36,842 nt of DNA from CAIPAT01 sp041665605 (lineage in GTDB: Bacteria; Verrucomicrobiota; Lentisphaeria; Victivallales; Victivallaceae): assembly GCA_041665605.1 (NCBI GenBank), contig JBAYIO010000057.1, positions 1 to 36,842 of the forward strand. The letters are read 5' to 3'. Positions 8,751 to 17,005 of the stretch are shown piece after piece (position 1 is the first letter of the stretch; every line of letters starts with the position of its first letter). The notes beneath the pieces were generated by a model that was given only the letters and a program-made list of their open reading frames with translations, made no database searches and was not told the origin of the DNA. A program made the position numbers and the translations under genes.

Positions 8751-11700
8751 ATGGCAGAGGGGGAATCCAGCAATATTGACCACGACGGCGTTTCACCGGA
8801 GCAGGCAGTTTCCGGACAGCCGCCTGCATTAACCGCTGCCCGTAACAGCATGTGGCTGTTCAAAAGTAAATTCGTGCGTTCCATGTTCGTCGTTGCGCTG
8901 GGGGCGCTGCTTTGCACCGCAATATATTCCCTTTATATTTTTACCTGGCACGCCGACCCCGCCGAAGTCTTTATTTTTTCCGCGGCCCGATACAGTCCGG
9001 ACAAACCGTTTACGCTGCTGGTTCTCGCCCGGAACGCGAAAGCCGAACTCCCGCTGCAAAATCAATCCATCGATTTAGCTATGGAGTCGAACGGCAAAGA
9101 ATTCCGCAAACTGCCGCCGGTAAAGACCGGCGCTGACGGAATCGCGCTGGTTCCGGTAAGTCCATGTCCAGCCGGAAAATATCAGATCAAAGCCACCCTC
9201 CGGGATTTATCGGCCGTCAGCAATATCGAAGTCAAATCCGTTTACAAGTCCATGGTCACCTCCGACAAACCGATGTATCAGCCCGGCCAGACCATCCATT
9301 TGCGCAATCTTGCGCTGAATGCGATTGACCTCCATCCAGCCCCGGAAAATGACGTCAACTTCAAGGTTCATGACCCCAACGGCAATTTAGTGTTTGACCA
9401 GACGGCAAAATCGTCCGCCTACGGCATCGCCTCCGCCGATTTCCCCCTTGCCGATCAGGTTAAACCCGGCGAATACAAGATTCAAGCCAGTAGCGAGCAA
9501 ACAACTGCCGTCCGGTCCATAACTGTCAAACCGTATTCTCCGACCGAGTGTAAAATAACTCTTGACACTAATAAGACATTCTATCTACCTGGCGATAAAG
9601 TCTCCGGTACGGTTTCTATTCGTGATTTATATGGTAAGCCGTTGCCCTCAGCCCAAGTCACGTTGAACGCATCCGTCATGGTTAAAGTCACGGAAACACA
9701 TAGGTATGGATGGTATACAGATTCTATCAAGATTGTTCCGAAGGCGCAGCAATTGACAGCAGTAAGCGGTGTCTCTGATGCCGCGGGTAATCTAAAATTT
9801 GAGTTCATGATTCCGAAAGAACTGGAGGGGATTAACTTCCAGCAGGAAGACACTGAATGCAAAATATCCGTGACTGCAATTTTCGATGCTGGACAGCCGC
9901 AGAATTTGAGCCGGAACTTGGCGGTCACTGCCAAGCCAATTCGCATAACATTTATGCCGGAATTCGGTCAATTGCTGCCAGGGACCCACGACAAAATGTA
10001 TATTTTCGTCAGCAATCCTTACGATATACCACTAGAATCCTCCTTAGAAATCGGCGGACAGGCGCTGCTTACCAGTAAAGACGGGTTGGCGCTGATATCA
10101 CTGCCGCCTGATGGACAAACAGAGCTGACCGCTACAGACCGCGCAGGCTATAAAGCCAGAGAGAACATAAATTGGGGTTATAATACCTCCACTGATGCAT
10201 TTATCCTGAAGAGTGAAAAAGCGGTCGTCCGGGCAGGGGAGGAACTGCAACTGGAAATTGTCGCCAATCACCCAGGCGGCAGAATGTTTATTTATCTAGT
10301 GAAAGATGAGACCCCGCTGGAATTCATTCCAGTTTCAATGGATACGAGACAGAAACAGATAAAGTTAAAAATTCCTGAAGACCTCTCCGGCACTATCCAA
10401 ATTCACGCTTATCGACTTCTGTCGAATGGAGAAGCGACGCATGAATTGCGTCTGATCCAAGTTATGCCGGAAAAACAACTGGCCGTTATAATCAGTTCCA
10501 GCCAGCCACAACATCGCACGGGTGAAAACGGCAGGATCAATATTCAGGTAAAAGACCAAACCGGCCGGTTGGTACAGGCGGCATTGAGTATTGTAGCAGC
10601 GCTGGATTCAAAAGGCGGCGGACCGAGCCATGAATTAGCGTATTTTTTGTTTCAGAACGAGTTGCTAAAACCTGACTGTCAGCCGATGGCGGCGGTAACG
10701 CCGCCTCTGCATGAACCGGTTGACCGGTTGACTGCCGGGTATATGCTGGCTAACAGGCGGGATTTCTGTAATCTGCAAGCTAAAAGTTGTTTGAAATATA
10801 CGGACCGGGAAAACGCACTGGTTCAACAAAAAATCAAATTCGGCAATGAACTGCTTTTATATTTGCTTCCGGCCATACTGATGTTATTGGCCGTTTGCAG
10901 TATTCCATTACTGCTGGTGGCGCTGAACACCAAAAACAATTCCTACCGGATGGTGGTCCGCAAGGAATATCCCGGCGAAATTACGCGGCTGCTCCGTAAA
11001 CTGCAATGGATGTTCTTCGGCGCGATAATCGCCAGTGCTATGTCTTTTATCATTCTGCGTAGTCTGGATCAGCAGCAAGAATATTGCTGGAAAATTAGGT
11101 TTGAACATGTTTTGGCGCTGTCCATATTATCTATACTGCTGCTGTTGCTGGCAGAATTCGTCAGAGTCAGGAATCGTATTTTCCGGTACTGTAGTCCGGA
11201 TAGTGGGAACAATCTTCAGAAAATAATATTGCTGATTCCGTGGTTTTACGGTGTTTTCGTCTTCGTTCTTTCAATTGTTATTCTGGCGGCGGTATTTTTT
11301 CCGAATACTCCGGGACTTGGTTTAATAGCATGTATATTTTCCGCTCTGGCCCTAATCCAGTTATTTGGTCTCAGCGGAATCCAATGTTCTGTTTGTATTC
11401 AGGAATATCTTGACCTGTATTGCAACCGGGAAGTCAGTAATATGGGATTGGGTATCGGTACCTACCCGCGTTCTTTTTCTTCACTGTGGATTGTCGGCAG
11501 CGGACTTTATATTGGCCCGATTATTATGACATATCTGATTATCGTTATCGTAATAATTTCATTATTTTTGCCGCTGTGCAAAATTGTTGATAAATTGGGC
11601 AAAGGCGGCGATTCAAGTTCCAGCATCAACCTCAACCGCAAGCCGCGAGAAGAGTTCTTTAAACCGGTTCCAGCCGGGCAGTATTTTGCTTTGCACGGGA

Positions 11701-11918
11701 CGCTGCCGTGCAAGGAAGAGCCGGTTGCAGCCAGCCCGTATTTTACGGAGACGTTGTACTGGCAGCCGGAATTGATCACTGATGAGCATGGCCGGGCTGT
11801 CGCTTCGTTCAAATTCACCGGACAACCTGTACAGTTCCGTGTTATCGCTATTGCCCGTGACGGCGCGATGGGCGCATCCACTCAGGAATTACCCAGCTTA
11901 ACCCAGGGAGTTAAATAA
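8751..11918 (+). CDS. Macroglobulin-like membrane protein: MG2 domains, seven TM segments, partial A2M domain
   Basis: 1055 residues with a strong GGAGGGGG ribosome site. TM1 is at ~44-65. Residues ~70-400 contain beta-sandwich macroglobulin units; TSDKPMYQPGQTIHLR (~170-186) is the MG2 signature of alpha-2-macroglobulins, and LDTNKTFYLPGDKVSG repeats that pattern. Further beta-rich sequence runs to ~690. Six more TM helices follow (~701-723, 754-773, 786-804, 825-850, 855-873, 917-942). The tail (~998-1045: ETLYWQPELITDEHGRA ... FRVIAIARDG) matches the opening of the A2M domain, then the protein stops, before any CGEQ thioester. Bacterial A2Ms are normally ~1500-1900 residues and lipid-anchored, so this one is short and heavily membrane-embedded. 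It sits one base upstream of a GspF-like gene, so co-translation is likely. The function is unknown. Confidence 0.75.
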   Translation: MAEGESSNIDHDGVSPEQAVSGQPPALTAARNSMWLFKSKFVRSMFVVALGALLCTAIYSLYIFTWHADPAEVFIFSAARYSPDKPFTLLVLARNAKAELPLQNQSIDLAMESNGKEFRKLPPVKTGADGIALVPVSPCPAGKYQIKATLRDLSAVSNIEVKSVYKSMVTSDKPMYQPGQTIHLRNLALNAIDLHPAPENDVNFKVHDPNGNLVFDQTAKSSAYGIASADFPLADQVKPGEYKIQASSEQTTAVRSITVKPYSPTECKITLDTNKTFYLPGDKVSGTVSIRDLYGKPLPSAQVTLNASVMVKVTETHRYGWYTDSIKIVPKAQQLTAVSGVSDAAGNLKFEFMIPKELEGINFQQEDTECKISVTAIFDAGQPQNLSRNLAVTAKPIRITFMPEFGQLLPGTHDKMYIFVSNPYDIPLESSLEIGGQALLTSKDGLALISLPPDGQTELTATDRAGYKARENINWGYNTSTDAFILKSEKAVVRAGEELQLEIVANHPGGRMFIYLVKDETPLEFIPVSMDTRQKQIKLKIPEDLSGTIQIHAYRLLSNGEATHELRLIQVMPEKQLAVIISSSQPQHRTGENGRINIQVKDQTGRLVQAALSIVAALDSKGGGPSHELAYFLFQNELLKPDCQPMAAVTPPLHEPVDRLTAGYMLANRRDFCNLQAKSCLKYTDRENALVQQKIKFGNELLLYLLPAILMLLAVCSIPLLLVALNTKNNSYRMVVRKEYPGEITRLLRKLQWMFFGAIIASAMSFIILRSLDQQQEYCWKIRFEHVLALSILSILLLLLAEFVRVRNRIFRYCSPDSGNNLQKIILLIPWFYGVFVFVLSIVILAAVFFPNTPGLGLIACIFSALALIQLFGLSGIQCSVCIQEYLDLYCNREVSNMGLGIGTYPRSFSSLWIVGSGLYIGPIIMTYLIIVIVIISLFLPLCKIVDKLGKGGDSSSSINLNRKPREEFFKPVPAGQYFALHGTLPCKEEPVAASPYFTETLYWQPELITDEHGRAVASFKFTGQPVQFRVIAIARDGAMGASTQELPSLTQGVK

Positions 11919-11919
11919 A

Positions 11920-12963
11920 GTGAACATCAACAGTTACGAGATTGCTGACTTTTTTAAGCAGTTGGCGCTGCTGACCAAATCGGAACTGCCGCTGCCGAAT
12001 ACGTTATCCCAGATGGCGCGGGATTTCCGGAACGGTGCGCTCCGGCAGATTATCGCTGAACTGGGCGACGCCACCGGCAAAGGCAAAACGCTATCCGAGG
12101 CAATGCGGGACTATCCGGAATCTTTCAAGCCGTTTTATATCCGGATGATCGCGCTGGGCGAACGCGAAGGGACGCTGCCGGATGTGCTGTCGGAGCTGTC
12201 CAGGATTTCCCGCCTCCATTATATGCTGGCGACCATGATCAAGGATATCATGCTGTATCCGGTCATTACCATCAGCGTCGCGCTGCTGATTTTAATGTTT
12301 CTCTGCTATGTAATCATCCCCGAATTCGGCAAAATTTTCAATGAACTGCTGGCGGGTGAACCGCTGCCGGCGCTGACGCAGTTTGTTTTCTGGGTTGCCG
12401 GAATCGTCAAGAATAACATCGTCGTATTCATTGTGCTTTATATTGCCTATATTGTCACAGTCTGCTGGATGTTCATGAATAAAAATGCCGCCAACAAAGT
12501 ATTGCTGGCGCTGGTTCGTAAATTTCCGTTCTCCGAGATTGTTTTCTATAATTTCGCCATGGCCCGGCTGTGCACGGTATGGGCGGTCATGGCGCGGCGG
12601 CAAGTTCCGGTGGAAGAGGCGTTTCCGGTCATTGCCGGAGTCATGGATTTTCCGGAAGTGTCGAATGCCTTGATCCGCGTGGCGGAAAAATGCGGTAAAG
12701 GCGAAAGTCCGCTGCAATGCCTGAAAGCCGAAAACAACATTTCCCGGCTGCTGATCATGACCCTTGAGAACTGCCCGGAAAACAAACTGCCGGATGAACT
12801 GGACAAGCTGGCGGACCTGTTCCGGGAACGCGGCTATTACGGTTACCGCCGCATCGGCATGGCCTGGGAGGTAATGTCCATCGCGTCAATGGTGATGGTG
12901 ACCGGAGCCGTCATCGTGTTCATCTTCCTGCCGTTTCTGGCCAGAATTGTCCGGGGCTGGTAA
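11920..12963 (+). CDS. Type II secretion / type IV pilus inner-membrane platform protein (GspF/PilC-like), copy 1
   Basis: 347 residues, GTG start, with GGGAG about 9 nt upstream and only one base after the preceding stop. There are two T2SSF-type repeats: a first cytoplasmic domain at ~8-105 (LALLTKSELPLPNTLSQMA ... GEREGTLPDVLSEL), a TM at ~108-130 (LYPVITISVALLILMFL), a second TM pair near 150-185, a second T2SSF domain at ~200-310, and a final TM at ~315-340. GspF/PilC proteins form the platform that couples the motor ATPase to pseudopilus assembly. Length is slightly below the usual ~400. Confidence 0.88.
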   Translation: MNINSYEIADFFKQLALLTKSELPLPNTLSQMARDFRNGALRQIIAELGDATGKGKTLSEAMRDYPESFKPFYIRMIALGEREGTLPDVLSELSRISRLHYMLATMIKDIMLYPVITISVALLILMFLCYVIIPEFGKIFNELLAGEPLPALTQFVFWVAGIVKNNIVVFIVLYIAYIVTVCWMFMNKNAANKVLLALVRKFPFSEIVFYNFAMARLCTVWAVMARRQVPVEEAFPVIAGVMDFPEVSNALIRVAEKCGKGESPLQCLKAENNISRLLIMTLENCPENKLPDELDKLADLFRERGYYGYRRIGMAWEVMSIASMVMVTGAVIVFIFLPFLARIVRGW

Positions 12964-12992
12964 TTTACATTATGAGGAAGGGATTTTAAATC

Positions 12993-14129
12993 ATGTATGT
13001 CATCAATCAGCAATACACCATCGGCCGGTATAACGAGTCGCCGGAGGGTTCGCTGTCCACCACCGGCGCGTCGCTGCTGGCCAGTACTCTGGCGTGGGCG
13101 GCGAGCAATAAAATACCGTTTCACCAGGCCATTTTATCGCTGACCGACACCGGCTGCCCGCGCCATGGTTTAATCCTTTTCCTGATGCCGAATTCCCGCA
13201 ACTGGAACATGTGCCTGCAAGCCGCTTACGGCGATCTGATCAACGGCCTCCCGCTCCACCGGGCGCTGCGCAAACGTCTGGGATATTTCCTGCCGGAGTA
13301 TTATTTGCAGGCGGTGGAAAAGGCGGAAAAAGAAGGGCATCTGCCGGAGGTGCTGCCGCATTTCGCCAAACGCATGAATCTGGCGTCGGAAATCCGGTAT
13401 TCCTACCGGACCACCCTGACACTTCCATTCCTGGAGTTCATACTCATTCTTTGCGTCCTCACGGGGCTGGCAGTATTCATCCTGCCCAATTTTCAAAAAA
13501 TATTTAATGAACTGCTTGGCGGAATGAAGGTTCCGTTCAACAGCGGCTTCACCGGGGCGGCTTTACAGATATATCTACTGTTCGGGCGGAATCTGTTTTG
13601 TATCCTCTTTTCAGGCTGGCTGTTTCTGATCCTGTTCCGGAATTTCCGGAATTTCATCACGATGCTCATGGAGGAAGTCATGGTTCATCTGCCGTATTTC
13701 AAGAAGCAGATAAAGAATATGGCGATGCTGGAACTGTCGGCTTCGGTTTCATCGTATCTGGCCGCCGGTGAAGACATCCTTAACGCCTTGAAGTTCAGCC
13801 GCAAGGCCTGCAATCACCTGTGGCTGCGCCGCAAGCTGGGCCGCTGCATCCGGCAGATGGAAAACGGCACGGACTGGCTCGCCGCCTGGCGGCGGATGAA
13901 GCTGAATCAGCCGCTGAACGAATGGATCATCTGCAATGCCGCCGCCCGGCAGAACATCGCCGCCGGGTTCGACACGATGACCGACTGGCTGTATCATAAC
14001 GCGATCCGGCACGTGCGGAAAAATACTTTCTGGCTGTCGCTGCTGTGTGTGTTCGTCAATGCGACAATCGTTTTCACCATCGCCTACGCGGTTTTCGCGT
14101 CGCTGGTCATGATTATCCAAAAACTGTAA
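12993..14129 (+). CDS. GspF/PilC-like platform protein, copy 2 (divergent)
   Basis: 378 residues, ribosome site GAGGAAGGG before the ATG. It has the same two-repeat architecture as the previous gene (NKIPFHQAILSLTDTG; AEKEGHLPEVLPHF; TM at ~140-165 FLEFILILCVLTGLAVFIL; second domain ~225-340; C-terminal TM ~345-375). It carries an extra ~30-residue N-terminal leader. Sequence is well diverged from copy 1, so the two may form a hetero-oligomeric platform. It lies 29 bp after copy 1 and 19 bp before the ATPase gene. Confidence 0.82.
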   Translation: MYVINQQYTIGRYNESPEGSLSTTGASLLASTLAWAASNKIPFHQAILSLTDTGCPRHGLILFLMPNSRNWNMCLQAAYGDLINGLPLHRALRKRLGYFLPEYYLQAVEKAEKEGHLPEVLPHFAKRMNLASEIRYSYRTTLTLPFLEFILILCVLTGLAVFILPNFQKIFNELLGGMKVPFNSGFTGAALQIYLLFGRNLFCILFSGWLFLILFRNFRNFITMLMEEVMVHLPYFKKQIKNMAMLELSASVSSYLAAGEDILNALKFSRKACNHLWLRRKLGRCIRQMENGTDWLAAWRRMKLNQPLNEWIICNAAARQNIAAGFDTMTDWLYHNAIRHVRKNTFWLSLLCVFVNATIVFTIAYAVFASLVMIIQKL

Positions 14130-14148
14130 TAAATGGGAATACCCGATT

Positions 14149-15198
14149 ATGGATATCAACAACCTGGAACCGCATAAAATTGTAGACCGGATACTGAATG
14201 AAGCCGTCGCGCTCCATGCCAGCGATATTTACTGGCTGCCGGAAGGCGACAGCTACAGCGTCCGCTGCAAAATCAACGGGGAGCAGAAAGTATTATACCG
14301 CATTGACTCCGAAGCCGGGGCGCAATGCACTTCGCGGATCAAGGTCATGGCGCAACTGCTGACCTACCGCAATCAAATCTCCCAGGACGGCGTGATCAGG
14401 GACGACGCCGGATTCGGCAATGTTGAATTCCGGGTCGCGGTCATGCCCACGGTTAACGGCGAACGGATTACGGTCCGGATTCTGGATAAAGCCATGACGC
14501 CGCAGCACCTCGACGAACTGCATTTCGCGCCGGAAACGGTCAGTCAGTTGCAGACGATGCTCAGTAAAAACAGCGGCATGATCGTGCTTACCGGCCCCAC
14601 CGGCTGCGGCAAGACCACCACCATTTACGCGCTGGTGCGGGAACTGCTGAAAAACAATCAGGACCCGGCCTCGATCATTTCCATCGAAGACCCGGTGGAA
14701 TGCCGCATTCCCGGCATTTCCCAGGTGTCGCTGTCCAAAGCCGGGGAGGAATGGAACTATCCGCTGGCGCTGCGCGCCGCTCTGCGTCAGGACGTCAAAA
14801 CGCTGGTGATCGGCGAAATGCGCGACCGTGAAGTGGTCAAGGTCGCCCTTGACGCCGCGCTGACCGGGCATCGGGTAATCACCACTTTCCACGCCGGCGA
14901 TATTCCGTCGGTATATGCCCGGATACTGCATCAGGGATTTGAGCCGTTCCTGGTGGCGTCCGCCATTACCGGGATTGTCAGCCAGCGGCTGCTGAAGTCG
15001 AAACTCGGCGAAACCAGGATACCGCTGGCGGCGCTGCTGGTTCCGGATGACGGCTGGAAAGATTTTATCATCGCCAATCCGGCATTGAGCGAACTCCGGA
15101 AGAAGATTAAAGAATATCCCATGGCCCATTTGCAGAGCGTCGCCGAAAAAATGGCGGTGGACGGCATGATAGATGTAAAGGATGCATATTTATTATGA
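14149..15198 (+). CDS. Short PilT/GspE-family motor ATPase
   Basis: 349 residues. An N2E-like domain (HASDIYWLPEGDSYSVRCKING) is followed by a RecA-like domain: Walker A GPTGCGKT (149-156), Asp box SIEDPVE, Walker B-region LVIGEMRD, and the His box TTFHAGD. GEMRD and the ~350-residue length are typical of PilT retraction ATPases, and the N1E domain and tetracysteine zinc motif of GspE/PilB are missing. It is the only ATPase in the operon, so it must drive assembly if the system works alone. Its stop overlaps the next ATG (ATGA). Confidence 0.9.
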   Translation: MDINNLEPHKIVDRILNEAVALHASDIYWLPEGDSYSVRCKINGEQKVLYRIDSEAGAQCTSRIKVMAQLLTYRNQISQDGVIRDDAGFGNVEFRVAVMPTVNGERITVRILDKAMTPQHLDELHFAPETVSQLQTMLSKNSGMIVLTGPTGCGKTTTIYALVRELLKNNQDPASIISIEDPVECRIPGISQVSLSKAGEEWNYPLALRAALRQDVKTLVIGEMRDREVVKVALDAALTGHRVITTFHAGDIPSVYARILHQGFEPFLVASAITGIVSQRLLKSKLGETRIPLAALLVPDDGWKDFIIANPALSELRKKIKEYPMAHLQSVAEKMAVDGMIDVKDAYLL

Positions 15199-15569
15199 AA
15201 ATTAAACGACAATTGAATATCAGGTATTACCTGATGCCGGAAATGATTTTTGCGCTGGGACTGCTCATGATTCTGACCGCCTGCTTTTTCGCGACCACCA
15301 GTACGATACAGCGCATGGACAAGTCTTTCACCGGCGAAAGCTGCGGTCTGATGGTCGTTGACAACACCCTGGAACGGCTTGAACACAGGAAACAGTACAA
15401 TATTGACGATGTAAAGAGAATTTTTCTGGATGAATACGACAAAAGCGGGATTAACGACAGGACGAAAATGACTGCCGGGTTCACGCCGGATGCGGACGGG
15501 GCCGTGCTTGCCATCATCCGGAATAACGGCAAACCGCTGATTGAGGTGCGGATAAAATGTCAACACTAG
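15195..15569 (+). CDS. Small prepilin-like protein (GspI/J-like position)
   Basis: 124 residues. A short basic N-terminus leads into YLMPEMIFALGLLMILTAC, a pilin-type hydrophobic helix. If the mature start is Y, the Glu falls at +5 as in class III signal peptides, although the -1 residue is Tyr rather than Gly. A small alpha/beta C-terminal domain follows. It overlaps the ATPase gene by ATGA and the next gene by 13 bp. Identification rests on topology, motif and operon place; the family is not otherwise recognised. Confidence 0.6.
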   Translation: MKIKRQLNIRYYLMPEMIFALGLLMILTACFFATTSTIQRMDKSFTGESCGLMVVDNTLERLEHRKQYNIDDVKRIFLDEYDKSGINDRTKMTAGFTPDADGAVLAIIRNNGKPLIEVRIKCQH

Positions 15570-16036
15570 CAAAAACATATAGAGTAAACAGGTACACGCT
15601 GCTGGAAATGATGGCGGTGATCGTGCTTGCCGGGGTTTTGATGAATATGGCCCTGCTGTTCTATTACAAGAGCCAGAAAATCAACAGCAGATACACCGAC
15701 AAGGCGTTTCAGATCAAGTCCGTCAGCGCGGTTTCAAAATACTTGCGCAGTTTTGTTCATGGCAACGGCGCAGCGTTCATGGTCAAACCGGATCAGGTTG
15801 TTTTCAAAAATGGCTCCGTCATTGCAATGAATAACAACCGGCTGGTGTTCACCGCCGGTGAAACGGATAAGAGTTTTGCTCTGCCGAAAGGCTTTGCCGT
15901 CACGTTTGCCCTGGAGGAAAATCAGGGTGAGCCGCCGCGCATAATCATGAATATTGCCATGTTGAATTCCAAAGATCAACTGCAATTGAATAAATTCACC
16001 AGGATTGCCGCCTGTGTGGAAGGAGGAACGCAATGA
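15557..16036 (+). CDS. Pseudopilin with N-terminal methylation-type motif (GspH/G-like)
   Basis: 159 residues. NRYTLLEMMAVIVLAGVLMN is a near-canonical prepilin motif (FTLIE form with Tyr at +1 and Glu at +5) followed by the long alpha-1 helix and a beta-rich C-terminal domain. The -1 residue is Arg rather than Gly; I recall K/R-FTLIE in Lentisphaerota pseudopilins, so this may be normal for the phylum. It is start-overlapped by the previous gene and ends in ATGA with the next one. Confidence 0.75.
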   Translation: MSTLAKTYRVNRYTLLEMMAVIVLAGVLMNMALLFYYKSQKINSRYTDKAFQIKSVSAVSKYLRSFVHGNGAAFMVKPDQVVFKNGSVIAMNNNRLVFTAGETDKSFALPKGFAVTFALEENQGEPPRIIMNIAMLNSKDQLQLNKFTRIAACVEGGTQ

Positions 16037-16242
16037 AGCCGGATATTAAAAACCAGGGTGGTTTTGCCACCATCTTTGTCCTGATGCTGGCGGCGGCTTT
16101 GCTGATAATCCTGGCCGCAACCATGAAAAGCATGTATGCCGCTCACGACCAGAATAAGAAGGACAAGCAGCAGATCATCAGAAAAGCCGGACAGCTTAAC
16201 TCGCAATACGCCGGACAGGAAAAATTGCCGTCCTCAAAATAA
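16033..16242 (+). CDS. Tiny GspK-like pseudopilin or single-TM protein
   Basis: 69 residues, too short to be a full GspK (~300). GGFATIFVLMLAAALLIILAA has Gly at -1, no Glu at +5, and a TM helix, the pattern seen in GspK-type minor pseudopilins. A charged helical tail follows. Translation is coupled to the preceding gene (ATGA). It is the last gene of the operon and is followed by a hairpin terminator. Confidence 0.6.
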   Translation: MKPDIKNQGGFATIFVLMLAAALLIILAATMKSMYAAHDQNKKDKQQIIRKAGQLNSQYAGQEKLPSSK

Positions 16243-16275
16243 TCGATGCGTCCAATCGCATTTTCCCCGGGAGTC

Positions 16276-16296
16276 CCGGTCGTCTGACCGGCATTT
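16276..16296 (+). terminator. Terminator of the A2M-like/pilus operon
   Basis: CCGGTC-GTCT-GACCGG followed by CATTTTATG lies 33 bp after the last stop. The T-run is short. The element and its flank (TTCCCCGG upstream, GCATTTT downstream) closely match the terminator at 8585. Confidence 0.6.
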
Positions 16297-17005
16297 TATG
16301 TCCCGCCGGGATACAAGGTCTATGGAAAAACCAACGAAACCAGTCTGCGACAGCTTTGTAATGAACCGGCAAAACCGAAAGAGCTCCCGAGACACCAGTA
16401 GAAAGTACCAATTATTTTTGAACGACTCCTTAGTGTCAAAAAGATATTTCGCTTTTTTTGCCATTATTGAACTTAATTTTACGGTTTCTGTTGACAACTT
16501 TACTATATGTAGATGCACGACGCCTGGCAAAATATAAAAAATGGAGACCGGAATGGTAATTTTGAAATATGATGAAAGTTTTCCGGGGAAAGCGGAACAA
16601 CATGCGGGCAATGGCGGTTACGATCCTGAAATTGCCGGACGACTGTGGATTTACCCGGCCTCTTTCTACAACTATAAATTTCCGCCAAATCTGAAAACCA
16701 TCGTTTACCGGTTAGCTCAACGGGACTCCAAACTCTCCGGAACGCCCGTTGCATCCGTGGTTGATACCGGCTGCGCCGGAGTCCGTACCGGCCGCAGATG
16801 CGAAAGCATTCCAGCTCGGGCGGTCTCCAACATCTCCGAAATGCGATTTTGTTGTATTGCCGCCGTTTCGGGCGGCATATCCCGGAATTCCCAATCTTCC
16901 CGGAACTCCCGGATTACGAAAACGTGTTGTGCATGGCCGGTGTCCAAAATGCGGGCGGTTGCCCGTTTTGTTCTGCTGGCGCAGGATAAAGTATTCAGCA
17001 ATGGT
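16297..17005. other. Long intergenic region without a convincing gene; contains diverged repeat modules
   Basis: Several overlapping open frames exist on both strands, but none has coherent composition, a good ribosome site or a recognisable product. From ~16715 to 17000 the reverse strand reads modules such as GAGAGTTTGGAGTCCCGTTG and GCACAACACGTTTTCG. These match the + strand of the 27.0-27.6 kb intergenic region, so this looks like repeat-derived non-coding DNA. Confidence 0.6.
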
